From Candidatus Muiribacterium halophilum (GTDB lineage Bacteria > Muiribacteriota > Muiribacteriia > Muiribacteriales > Muiribacteriaceae): a DNA stretch of 64,000 nucleotides. Numbering within the stretch: position 1 is the first letter of the stretch; each line of letters starts with the position of its first letter. The stretch spans positions 24,289-88,288 of the forward strand of contig JALOAD010000007.1 of NCBI GenBank assembly GCA_023228995.1, written 5' to 3'. A program made the position numbers and the translations under genes. Shown one piece after another: positions 26,308 through 34,530 of this stretch. Under the pieces are notes generated by a model. That model was given only the letters and a program-made list of their open reading frames with translations. It was not told where the DNA came from and searched no databases.

Positions 26308-27890
26308 TTTTTACCCTCCTTAACACCTTCCATCATTTCTTTTTCAAAATGTGTCATTGCATCTAAAAAAGGATTAACAGCTGCCTGTCCTAAACCACAA
26401 AAAGATGCATTTTTCATAACTTTACAAAGATCTTTCATTTTAGAAATATCACTTTTTTTCCCTTCTTTTTTGTTTAATTTTTCCATAAACTGATAAATTC
26501 TAAAAGTTCCTTCTCTGCAAGGAGTACATTTACCACAAGATTCATGCTTAAAAAACTTTGCAACACTTTTTAAATAATCATTAATATGAATATCTTCAGA
26601 TACAAATAAAATAACACCTGAACCATGTGTAAGATCTGATGATGCAAGAGTATTAAGATCTAATTTTATATCAAAATTATTAAAAGGAACAATATTTCCA
26701 GATGAACCACCAATATGGGCAAATTTGACTTTTTTACCTGAACGGGTTCCTTTTGCTATATTTTCAAAAACTTCTTTAAGAGAAATTCCCATAGGAACTT
26801 CTATAAGACCTTTTTCATTTATATCACCAAGAATTGTAAATACTTTAGTCCCAGCACTTCCTTTAACTCCAAGTTTTTTAAACCAATCACTACCATTAAG
26901 TATAATCTGAGGAATATTTGCCAAAGTTTCAACATTATTAACAATTGTTGGTTTTCCAAAAAGTCCGCAAACAGGAGGATAAGGTGGTTTTAATCTTGGC
27001 TCACCTCTTTTGCCTTCAATTGATTCAATAAGAGCTGTTTCTTCTCCACATACATAAGCTCCACCACCAAGACAAACTTCAATATTAAAAGAAAAATCTG
27101 AATCAAATATATTTTCACCTAAAAAGTTATGTTCTTCTGCATCTTTTATAGCTTTTTTTATTCTATCTATAGAAAGTTTATATTCACCTCTTACATATAT
27201 ATAACCTTTATTAGCTCCAATTGCATAAGCACATATTGCCATTGCTTCAATAACAGCGTGTGGATCTCCTTCCATTATTAATCTGTCTTTAAATGTTCCA
27301 GGTTCTCCTTCATCTGCATTACATATAACATATTTTTGACTTGATTCAGTATTATATGTAAATTCCCATTTTTTTCCTGTAGGAAATGCAGCTCCACCTC
27401 TTCCTTTTAACTCAGAATTTTTTACAATATCAATTACTTCTTTTGGAGTATTTTCATTTAATACTTTTCCAAGAGCCATATATCCATCTTTTGCTATATA
27501 TTCAATAATGTTTTCAGGATCTATAGATCCTGCATTTTTTAAAACTATTCTAACCTGTCCATCAAGTAATTTTTCTTGTTTTCCTGCACAAATATCTTTT
27601 TGAGAAGATTCTATAGCCATAAGTCTTTTTACAGGACGACCTTTTATAAGATGTTCTTCAACAAGTTCTTTTATATCTTCAGGTTTAATTCCGGTATAAA
27701 TAATACCTTCTGGATAAATTATCATACTTACGCCGTTATAACCTAAACTTCCTGTTTCAACAATTCTAATTTCATTTACAATATTTTTTTCTTTAAGTTG
27801 TTTTTCTAAAGTATCTCTTACACCTTTAGCACCTGCAAGAAGTGATGGTGTATCCATACCCAAAATAATATGCGATCTGTAAAATTTCAT
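26304..27890 (-). CDS. hydB: NuoF-like flavoprotein subunit HydB (set 1), shortened form
   Basis: NADH/FMN-binding diaphorase subunit. NuoF-type motifs GRGGAAFPTGKKWEF, NADEGEPGTFKDR and GAYVCGEETALIESIEGKR are present, and the 4Fe-4S site reads ESCGKCTPCREGT near the C-terminus. The N-terminal thioredoxin-like domain (1-95) has lost its 2Fe-2S cysteines: the positions that read CAGAGC and GCMGAC in the second copy here read MDTPSL and GSLGYN. The C-terminal double 4Fe-4S ferredoxin tail is also absent, giving 528 residues instead of 594. So this subunit should carry FMN and one 4Fe-4S cluster only. Confidence 0.95.
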   Translation of the reverse strand: MKFYRSHIILGMDTPSLLAGAKGVRDTLEKQLKEKNIVNEIRIVETGSLGYNGVSMIIYPEGIIYTGIKPEDIKELVEEHLIKGRPVKRLMAIESSQKDICAGKQEKLLDGQVRIVLKNAGSIDPENIIEYIAKDGYMALGKVLNENTPKEVIDIVKNSELKGRGGAAFPTGKKWEFTYNTESSQKYVICNADEGEPGTFKDRLIMEGDPHAVIEAMAICAYAIGANKGYIYVRGEYKLSIDRIKKAIKDAEEHNFLGENIFDSDFSFNIEVCLGGGAYVCGEETALIESIEGKRGEPRLKPPYPPVCGLFGKPTIVNNVETLANIPQIILNGSDWFKKLGVKGSAGTKVFTILGDINEKGLIEVPMGISLKEVFENIAKGTRSGKKVKFAHIGGSSGNIVPFNNFDIKLDLNTLASSDLTHGSGVILFVSEDIHINDYLKSVAKFFKHESCGKCTPCREGTFRIYQFMEKLNKKEGKKSDISKMKDLCKVMKNASFCGLGQAAVNPFLDAMTHFEKEMMEGVKEGKK

Positions 27891-27904
27891 ATCTTCCCCC
27901 TAAA

Positions 27905-28381
27905 TTATTCGTATTTTGCAATTATATCTTTTACCATTTCAGGTTTAAGATTCCCATGTACATCTTCATTAATCATAACTGCCGGTGCAACAGCACATAA
28001 ACCAAGGCAAGCACAGTGTTCAAGGGTAAACTTACCATCTTTTGTTGTTTCACCAACTTTAATGCCAAGTTCGTCTACAAAACTATTAATAACAGCTTCT
28101 GCACCTAATACATGACACGGACATGATTCACACATTCTTATTACATATTTACCTCTTTTTTTGTTTGAAAACATAGTGTAAAAAGAAGTAACACCATACA
28201 ATTTGTTTAAAGGTAATTTTGTGTAATCTGAAATTTTTTTCATACAATCATCACAAATATAATTTTCTTTACTACTATTTTGGATCTTATGAAGTATTTC
28301 CATAAGATTTCCTTTTTCTTCTGAATATTCTTTGAGAATTTTGCCAACATCAACATTGCAACAAGTCATAGTTTCCTCCAA
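27905..28381 (-). CDS. hydC: NuoE-like 2Fe-2S subunit HydC (set 1)
   Basis: Thioredoxin-fold 2Fe-2S protein that passes electrons to or from the NuoF-like subunit. The ligand cysteines are in RMCESCPCHV and HCACLGLC (about residues 88-96 and 128-136). The helical N-terminal part has an added CxxC (ICDDCMKKI) not seen in the second copy. The length of 158 residues fits. A GGAGG site precedes the ATG, which is probably the first gene of a three-gene operon; no consensus promoter is obvious in the A+T-rich upstream sequence. Confidence 0.93.
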   Translation of the reverse strand: MEETMTCCNVDVGKILKEYSEEKGNLMEILHKIQNSSKENYICDDCMKKISDYTKLPLNKLYGVTSFYTMFSNKKRGKYVIRMCESCPCHVLGAEAVINSFVDELGIKVGETTKDGKFTLEHCACLGLCAVAPAVMINEDVHGNLKPEMVKDIIAKYE

Positions 28382-28482
28382 ATTCCCTAATACAGGGATA
28401 ATGTTTTTGTATTATTGTTATATTTTAATATATAAATAAATATTAATTATGCTAGATTAAGAACTGCGACATCATGCAAGAC

Positions 28483-28512
28483 AAAAAGGGCAGATTTCTC
28501 TGCCCTTTTATA
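28483..28512 (-). terminator. Terminator of the large hydrogenase operon
   Basis: GGGCAGA (28488-28494), loop TTTC and TCTGCCC (28499-28505), with flanking A and T runs. It follows the hydA2 stop directly and separates the two hydrogenase sets. Confidence 0.9.
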
Positions 28513-28514
28513 TT

Positions 28515-30266
28515 TTATTTTTTTAGATTTTCATAGTATTTCTGTTGTGTATAATGAGTATGCAATAACTCATGAGCTTTATGACCATTAGGTTCTCCAA
28601 GAAATTCCTTATATAGAACCTGAATTGCAGGATTTTCATGTGATTTTCTAATAGGCATATCTTTATCACCTTTATAAATTCCTTCAATTCTCTGTTTTCT
28701 GATTTCAGTAGTTGTTGGTATTGGCTGTCCGCCTCCACCTATACACCCACCAGGACAAGCCATTATCTCAATAAAATGATAATCAGCTTCTCCAGCTTGA
28801 ACTTTTTCCATAAGTTTTCTTGCATTACCAAGACCACTTGCAACAGCTACTTTTACATCAACTGGATTACCATCAATTTGTGTACTTACAGTAGCTTCTT
28901 TAAAACCATCAAGTTTAAGTCCTCTAACTCCTACATAATCAACATTTTTTATTTCATGACCTTCAATTACTTCAAGTGCGGTTCTTAATGCTGCTTCCAT
29001 AACTCCACCTGAAGCTCCAAATATAAGTCCAGCTCCTGTTGAGATTCCAATAGGATCGTCTGGTCCTTCATCAGGAAGATTTAAAAAGTCAATTTCAGAT
29101 TGTCTTATCATCTTTGCAAATTCTCTTGTAGTTATTGCAATATCAACATCTGAATATCCATCTCTTCCCATTTCAGGTCTCTTTGCCTCGCCTTTTTTAG
29201 CAGTACATGGCATAACAGATATGCTTACTATTTTTTTAGGATCTAATTTCATTTTTTCAGCAAAATAAGTTTTTACCATTGCACCCTGCATCTGTTGAGG
29301 AGATTTGCATGTTGATAGATTTGGCAGTAAATCTGGGAAAAAAGTTTCAATAAAATTTACCCAGCCTGGTGAACAGGAAGTTATCATCGGTAATGTTCCA
29401 CCGTTTTTAACTCTATTAATAAATTCGTAACCTTCTTCCATAATTGTTAAATCTGCTGCAAAATCAGTATCAAAAATATGATCAAAACCCATTCTTCTCA
29501 TAGCTGCAAATATTTTGCCAGTTACTATTGAGCCAGGTTTTAATCCAAATTCTTCTCCTAATGTAACTCTAACTGAAGGAGCAACCTGTATAACAGTTAT
29601 TTTATCAGGATTATAAATTGCATCCCAAACTTCATCAATGTTTTCATTATCTTTAAGTGCTCCAACTGGACAATTAAGAACACATTGACCACATCCAGTA
29701 CATACTGAATCTTTAAAAGGTAAATTAAATGGAGTTCCAACTTCGGAATCAAATCCTCTTTTTTGAGAAAAAATAGCTCCAACAGTCTGAACTTCATTAC
29801 ACATAGTTTCACATCTTTTACAGTATATACATTTACTTCCATCATAATTAAGTTGTAAAGTATCGTTATCCTTTCCTCTTGAACTTGTTGCTCCTCTAAA
29901 AGGAACAATATCAACTCCAAGCTCTGCTGCTAATGTCTGAAGTTCACATCTTGTATTTCTTTCACAAGTAAGACAAGCTGTTGGATGATCTGAAAGAATA
30001 AGTTCTAAAACAAATTTTCTTGTATCCCTGACTTTTTTAGTATTAGTTTTTACAATCATACCGTCAACAACAGGTGTTGTACATGAAGCCTGAAGTTTTG
30101 GATTACCTTCTATATCAACCAAACACATTCTACATGCACCGATTTTTTGTATTTCAGGTATATGACAAAGTGTAGGTATTTTAAGTCCAATCTTGTTTGC
30201 TGCTTCGAGAATGGTGCTCCCCTTTTCAACTTTTACATCCATTCCATTTATATTTATATTTAACAT
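28515..30266 (-). CDS. hydA: [FeFe]-hydrogenase catalytic subunit, HydA type (set 2)
   Basis: Second HydA paralogue, 583 residues, with the same domain order as set 1: 2Fe-2S (CHIPEIQKIGACRMC), His-Cys 4Fe-4S (HPTACLTCERN), two 4Fe-4S motifs (CIYCKRCETMCN, CTGCGQCVLNCP) and the H-cluster domain. L1 is TSCSPGW, L2 MPCTAKKGEAKRPE and L3 EIMACPGGCIGGGGQP. STCKSPQQM again contains a Cys close to L1. It is the last gene of a long operon beginning at hydG or just below it. Both copies appear catalytically competent apart from the L1 variant. Confidence 0.95.
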   Translation of the reverse strand: MLNININGMDVKVEKGSTILEAANKIGLKIPTLCHIPEIQKIGACRMCLVDIEGNPKLQASCTTPVVDGMIVKTNTKKVRDTRKFVLELILSDHPTACLTCERNTRCELQTLAAELGVDIVPFRGATSSRGKDNDTLQLNYDGSKCIYCKRCETMCNEVQTVGAIFSQKRGFDSEVGTPFNLPFKDSVCTGCGQCVLNCPVGALKDNENIDEVWDAIYNPDKITVIQVAPSVRVTLGEEFGLKPGSIVTGKIFAAMRRMGFDHIFDTDFAADLTIMEEGYEFINRVKNGGTLPMITSCSPGWVNFIETFFPDLLPNLSTCKSPQQMQGAMVKTYFAEKMKLDPKKIVSISVMPCTAKKGEAKRPEMGRDGYSDVDIAITTREFAKMIRQSEIDFLNLPDEGPDDPIGISTGAGLIFGASGGVMEAALRTALEVIEGHEIKNVDYVGVRGLKLDGFKEATVSTQIDGNPVDVKVAVASGLGNARKLMEKVQAGEADYHFIEIMACPGGCIGGGGQPIPTTTEIRKQRIEGIYKGDKDMPIRKSHENPAIQVLYKEFLGEPNGHKAHELLHTHYTQQKYYENLKK

Positions 30267-30279
30267 GCTAAGAAGCCTC

Positions 30280-32064
30280 CTATTCTACGGTTATAGCATC
30301 AAATGGGCATTTATCATAACACATACCACATTTAATACACGCAGTCTGATCTATAATATGCATTTCTTTTCTTTCACCAGAAATAACATTTACAGGACAA
30401 GCTCTTTTACAGACTCCGCAACCTACACATTTTTCTGTAATCTCATACTTTATAAGTGCTTTACAAACTTTAGTTTTACATTTTTTCTTTTCTATATGTT
30501 CAATATATTCATCCTCAAAATATCTTAAAGTAGAAAGAACTGGATTTGGAGCTGTTTGTCCAAGACCACAGAGAGCAGCTTCTTTTATGTTTGAAGCAAG
30601 AATTCTTAATCTGTTAAGATCTTCCATTTCTGCTCTTCCTGAAGTAATTTTTTCAAGGATTTCATACATTCTTTTAGTACCAATTCTGCAAGGTACACAT
30701 TTTCCACAGGATTCATCAACACAAAACTGCATAAAGAATTTTGCAAGATCAACCATGCAAGTATCTTCACTCATTACAATAAGTCCACCTGAACCCATCA
30801 TAGTTCCAAGTGTTTTTAATGTATCAAAATCTACTTTTATATCAAGATGTTCAGCTGGAATACATCCACCAGATGGTCCACCTGTCTGAGCAGCTTTAAA
30901 TTTCTTACCACCCAAAACTCCGCCACCTATATCAAATACAATTTCTCTTAATGAAGTTCCCATTGGGACTTCAACAAGACCTGCATTTGTAATATCACCA
31001 GCAAGAGCAAAAACTTTTGTACCAGGATTTTTTTCAGTACCAATTGTTCTAAAATGTTCCCATCCATGCTGAATTATATAAGTTATATTAGCCCAAGTTT
31101 CAACATTATTGATAACAGTAGGTTTGTTAAATAAACCTTTAACTGCCGGATAAGGTGGTCTTGGTCTTGGCTCGCCTCTTTTACCTTCAATTGATTCAAT
31201 CAAAGCTGTTTCTTCACCACAAACAAAAGCTCCAGCACCAATTCTAACATCCATATTAAATGAAAAATCAGTTCCTAGAATATTTTTGCCAAGAAGTCCA
31301 TATTTTTCAGCCTGTTTTATTGCTAAATTAAGTCTTTCAATTGCCAGAGGATATTCTGCTCTACAATATACATAACCCTGATTAGCCCCAACAGCATAAC
31401 CAGCTATCATCATGCCTTCTATAATAAGATGAGGATCTCCTTCAAGAACTGATCTATCCATAAATGCACCAGGATCACCTTCATCCGCATTACAAACTAT
31501 ATATTTTTGATCTCCTTCAGATTTAGATGTGAAATCCCATTTAACACCAGCTGGAAATCCTCCACCACCTCTACCACGAAGACCTGATTTTTTAATAATA
31601 TCTATAACTTCTGACTTGCTCATTTCAAAAGCTTTTGCACAAGCTTCATAGCCATCTCTTGCAATATATTCTTCAATTTTTGTAGGATCAATAAATCCAC
31701 AATTTCTTAGAACTATTTTTTTTTGTCTTTTAAAAAATTCTATTTCATTTATTTTTTTAATTATTTTTTCATCAGGAGTCTTATAAAGGTATTTTTCAAC
31801 AACTCTTCCTTTAACAACATGTTCTTCAACTATTTCAGCCATATTTTCAGGTTTTAGTTTTTTATAAAAAACACCCTCAGGATATATAACAGCTATAGGT
31901 CCTAATTCACATGCTCCCATACAACCTGTTTCAAGTACCATAATTTCATTTTGCAAATTATTTTCTTTTAGAGCTTTTTTTAAAGCTTCGCTAACTTCTT
32001 TACAACCTGAAGTAATACAACCAGCTCCAGCACAAACAAGTATATGCATTCTATATAAAGACAT
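30280..32064 (-). CDS. hydB: NuoF-like flavoprotein subunit HydB (set 2), full-length
   Basis: The canonical HydB of bifurcating hydrogenases, 594 residues. The N-terminal 2Fe-2S thioredoxin-like domain has CAGAGCITSGC and GCMGAC. The NuoF core follows (GRGGGGFPAGVKWDF, NADEGDPGAFMDR, GAFVCGEETALIESIEGKR) with a 4Fe-4S site at ESCGKCVPCRIGT. A C-terminal ferredoxin domain holds two 4Fe-4S motifs (CVGCGVCKRACPVN, CIKCGMCYDKCPFDA). These clusters fit branching of electrons between NAD(H) and ferredoxin. It overlaps hydC2 by one base and precedes hydA2 by 13. Confidence 0.96.
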   Translation of the reverse strand: MSLYRMHILVCAGAGCITSGCKEVSEALKKALKENNLQNEIMVLETGCMGACELGPIAVIYPEGVFYKKLKPENMAEIVEEHVVKGRVVEKYLYKTPDEKIIKKINEIEFFKRQKKIVLRNCGFIDPTKIEEYIARDGYEACAKAFEMSKSEVIDIIKKSGLRGRGGGGFPAGVKWDFTSKSEGDQKYIVCNADEGDPGAFMDRSVLEGDPHLIIEGMMIAGYAVGANQGYVYCRAEYPLAIERLNLAIKQAEKYGLLGKNILGTDFSFNMDVRIGAGAFVCGEETALIESIEGKRGEPRPRPPYPAVKGLFNKPTVINNVETWANITYIIQHGWEHFRTIGTEKNPGTKVFALAGDITNAGLVEVPMGTSLREIVFDIGGGVLGGKKFKAAQTGGPSGGCIPAEHLDIKVDFDTLKTLGTMMGSGGLIVMSEDTCMVDLAKFFMQFCVDESCGKCVPCRIGTKRMYEILEKITSGRAEMEDLNRLRILASNIKEAALCGLGQTAPNPVLSTLRYFEDEYIEHIEKKKCKTKVCKALIKYEITEKCVGCGVCKRACPVNVISGERKEMHIIDQTACIKCGMCYDKCPFDAITVE

Positions 32065-32558
32065 TATTCAGCCTCCTTTTGTCTGTAACCTGCAATGATA
32101 CCGTCAATTTCTTTAGGAGAAACTCTCTTATAGATATCAACATCATTAATAGTTACGACAGGAGCAAGAGAACATGCACCAACACAACGAACTGTTTCAA
32201 GTGAAAAAAGTCCATCATTTGTTGTTTGTCCGACTTCAATACCAAGTTTGTCTACAAAATTTTCAACTAATTTATTAGCTCCACGAACATAACAAGCTGT
32301 TCCTGTACAAATCTTTATTACATATTTTCCTTTTGGAACCATAGTAAAAAAATGATAAAATGTTACTGTTCCATATACCTGCGACAGAGGAATATTCAAA
32401 CCATCAGAAATTCTTTTTTGAATATCTGGTGTCAAAGCTCCATAATGCTCTTGGACAGAATGAAGTACATTTATTAGTATTCCTTCCTTTCCACGGCTTT
32501 CTTCGACTATTCTGTCAAGTACAGAATAATCAATACAGTTACCACATTCACATGCCAT
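32064..32558 (-). CDS. hydC: NuoE-like 2Fe-2S subunit HydC (set 2)
   Basis: 164 residues. A helical N-terminal part is followed by the thioredoxin-like 2Fe-2S fold with CTGTACYVRGA and CVGACSLAP providing the four ligand cysteines, the exact NuoE/HydC pattern. The sequence QVYGTVTFYHFF is typical. It starts 18 bases after a small 2Fe-2S protein and overlaps hydB2, so it is part of the tightly packed operon. Confidence 0.96.
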   Translation of the reverse strand: MACECGNCIDYSVLDRIVEESRGKEGILINVLHSVQEHYGALTPDIQKRISDGLNIPLSQVYGTVTFYHFFTMVPKGKYVIKICTGTACYVRGANKLVENFVDKLGIEVGQTTNDGLFSLETVRCVGACSLAPVVTINDVDIYKRVSPKEIDGIIAGYRQKEAE

Positions 32559-32576
32559 ATTAAGTACCTTCCCAGT

Positions 32577-32942
32577 TTATTTTTCTTCAGATGCAAAAAC
32601 CATATCACCGACGACATTTCCATTAATAACATGTTCTGCAACTATTTTTTTAGCTCCCTCAACTGTAACTTTTTTATAAATTATTTTTTGCCCGTCTTTT
32701 TCAACTTCTACAAGAGGTTCCTGCTCACAAAAACCCATACATCCTGATTGAGCTACAATAATATCTTTAAGATTTCTTTTTTGTATCTCTTCCATAAAAG
32801 CTGTTGTGACTTCTCTTGCACCAGCTGCAATACCACAAGTTCCCATTCCCACTGTGATCTTTGCACTTGCCTTTCCCTCTCTTGTTTTTAAATCATCAAG
32901 AGCTTTTTCTTTAAGCTTTCTAAGTTCGTCAAGTGTAGTCAT
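32577..32942 (-). CDS. Small thioredoxin-like [2Fe-2S] ferredoxin (HydD-like)
   Basis: 121 residues, thioredoxin-like ferredoxin fold. Three cysteines are visible (C36 in GTCGIAAGA, C68 and C72 in SGCMGFC). The fourth usual ligand position is not obvious, as in other single-domain members of hydrogenase operons. An N-terminal helix (LDELRKLKEKALDDLKTREG) precedes the fold. It probably carries electrons to or from HydABC, or acts in the sensory branch of the operon. Start and stop are packed tightly between a GHKL ATPase (4-base overlap) and hydC2. Confidence 0.88.
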   Translation of the reverse strand: MTTLDELRKLKEKALDDLKTREGKASAKITVGMGTCGIAAGAREVTTAFMEEIQKRNLKDIIVAQSGCMGFCEQEPLVEVEKDGQKIIYKKVTVEGAKKIVAEHVINGNVVGDMVFASEEK

Positions 32943-33493
32943 ATTAATGACCTCCCAATCTTTTTTAATCCGGATAACAAATCCACTTTCAGTGCTTTCT
33001 GGACATTCATGTCATTTAGTGGGACAACATCTAATATTGCTTTCCATTCTCTAGTATCTATACTGTAAATATTATTATCTACTTTATAGATAAAAAGGAA
33101 ATCAATATGTGGATTAAGAACGATAAGAGTATGGATCACAGAAACTATATCTCCAATAGGAGGTCTATCAATATGTGAATGTTTCATGCTAGCTTTTAAT
33201 TCAGTTCCCTGCCCAGGTTCTGATGTTATAACCAGCTCACCTTCACATAAGTCTGTGATTTGTTTCACAAACGGAATTCCAAGCCCAACTTTTCTAGTCT
33301 TCCGAGTTGTTATAAAAGGGTTTGTGATTTGTTTCACAAACTCATCGCCCATGCCCTTGCCATTATCCCTGATTACCAATGAAAGTATATCATCTTTTAT
33401 ATTTTCGTCAAGTATGATTTCTACAAAGTTAGCTTGTGCACTAATTGAATTTTCTGCAAGGTCTAAAATGTTAAGTGAAAGTTCAGGCATCAT
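32939..33493 (-). CDS. GHKL ATPase-domain protein (histidine-kinase-like, no phosphoacceptor)
   Basis: A HATPase_c fold covers about residues 5-110 with N-box LDLAENSISA, G1 box DNGKGM and GLGIPFVKQI. No HisKA or sensor domain precedes it, so it is an isolated ATP-binding module. About 75 C-terminal residues of unknown type follow. Such proteins are recurrent in clusters of sensory [FeFe] hydrogenases with PHP and DRTGG proteins, where a regulatory role is presumed. The ATG-ATG at 33493 is preferred because GGGGTG precedes it; the ATG at 33508 has no ribosome site. Confidence 0.85.
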   Translation of the reverse strand: MMPELSLNILDLAENSISAQANFVEIILDENIKDDILSLVIRDNGKGMGDEFVKQITNPFITTRKTRKVGLGIPFVKQITDLCEGELVITSEPGQGTELKASMKHSHIDRPPIGDIVSVIHTLIVLNPHIDFLFIYKVDNNIYSIDTREWKAILDVVPLNDMNVQKALKVDLLSGLKKIGRSLI

Positions 33494-34181
33494 AAAAGAA
33501 CACCCCATTTTTTATGTTTTTTAAAATACTCTTTATGTTTTTTTTAGCTTCAATAAAAAAATACCGGCGACCAATATCTTCCAAAAAATGAGCATCAGAA
33601 TTTCTAATTATTTTTTTATAATTTCCTGTGTTTTCTTTCGTAAGTTCAAAAACACATTCTTCCCAAACCGGGGGAATAAAACCCAAGCTTGCCAAAACTG
33701 AAAAATAAGATTTATCAACATGAGCAAAAAAATACATTCCACCAAGTTCATTAACTTTCGTTATAAGTTCATCAACCGGTATTGTAGCCTGATTTAAAAG
33801 TTTTTTTTCAAATTTAATTATATTTTCATCACCATCTACTTCAATCTGATATCCCATTTTATCTTCGTTAATATTAATAGGCAAAAGCTTTTTATATAAA
33901 ATATCTGATAAAATTTGAGCTTTTTTAAAATCAGGAAAAAGTGTAACAACATGAAATTCTTCTAAAACAGTAACTTCAATACCTGGAATTACAATAATTC
34001 CATTTTTTTTGCCTATTTCAACAGCAACTTTACAATTATTAGCACTATTATGATCTGTTATTGCAATAATATCTAATTTTTTTTTAATAGCTTGCTTAAT
34101 TATTTTAGAAGGTGACATTTCAAGCGAAGCACATGCAGACAATACACTATGTATATGCAGGTCTGCTTTCAATCTACTCAT
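33483..34181 (-). CDS. PHP-domain metal-dependent phosphoesterase
   Basis: PHP fold with the metal-site motifs DLHIHSVLSACASLEMSP (about residues 7-24), ITDHNS (about 45), PGIEVT (about 74), FFAHVDK and, near the end, NSDAHFLEDIG. The start at ATG 34181 was chosen because the DLHIH motif lies 7 residues in, as in homologues, and because it overlaps the preceding stop by 8 bases. An upstream extension to 34250 would read through the preceding gene. The substrate is unknown; homologues recur beside hydrogenase-associated DRTGG and GHKL genes. Confidence 0.87.
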   Translation of the reverse strand: MSRLKADLHIHSVLSACASLEMSPSKIIKQAIKKKLDIIAITDHNSANNCKVAVEIGKKNGIIVIPGIEVTVLEEFHVVTLFPDFKKAQILSDILYKKLLPININEDKMGYQIEVDGDENIIKFEKKLLNQATIPVDELITKVNELGGMYFFAHVDKSYFSVLASLGFIPPVWEECVFELTKENTGNYKKIIRNSDAHFLEDIGRRYFFIEAKKNIKSILKNIKNGVFFYDA

Positions 34182-34518
34182 ATTTTCCAGAAACACCATT
34201 ATTATATAATATACCAGCAGTTTCAAAAGCAGAAAGCTGGGTAACACCAATTATAATATTTTCATCACAGGATTTTTCAATAGTCTTTTTATCAGGCATT
34301 CTGTTGTTTGCAAGAATAATTATAGAAATATCTCTTAGCATAGCTACAGCAATTACATTTTCATGAGCAAGTATTGTAATAAGAGCAGATTCTGATGGAG
34401 CATGACCCATTACATCTGAAAGCATATCCGAAACATATCCGAATTTAACATCACAATCCTCAAAATCACCAGTCAATATTTTTAAATTCAATTTTTCAAT
34501 CATTTCAGATATTTTCAT
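34174..34518 (-). CDS. DRTGG-like domain protein, 114 aa
   Basis: A small alpha/beta protein matching the DRTGG domain type found alone in hydrogenase regulatory clusters. Recognisable segments are GYVSDMLSDVMGHAPSESALITILAHENVIAVAML and AGVTQLSA-like IGVTQLSAFETAG (given in pieces of the sequence, about residues 26-105). DRTGG domains are presumed ligand-binding; here no CBS or PTA domain is attached. A paralogue is encoded at 36317-36703. The gene overlaps the PHP gene by 8 bases and is preceded by the sensory hydrogenase gene. Confidence 0.8.
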   Translation of the reverse strand: MKISEMIEKLNLKILTGDFEDCDVKFGYVSDMLSDVMGHAPSESALITILAHENVIAVAMLRDISIIILANNRMPDKKTIEKSCDENIIIGVTQLSAFETAGILYNNGVSGKYE

Positions 34519-34530
34519 ATTAACCTCTTT

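Noticed and set aside
33186-33524. Long plus-strand open frames antisense to the hydrogenase locus and other genes
   Set aside because: They are mirror images of well-supported minus-strand genes, without ribosome sites or recognisable products.
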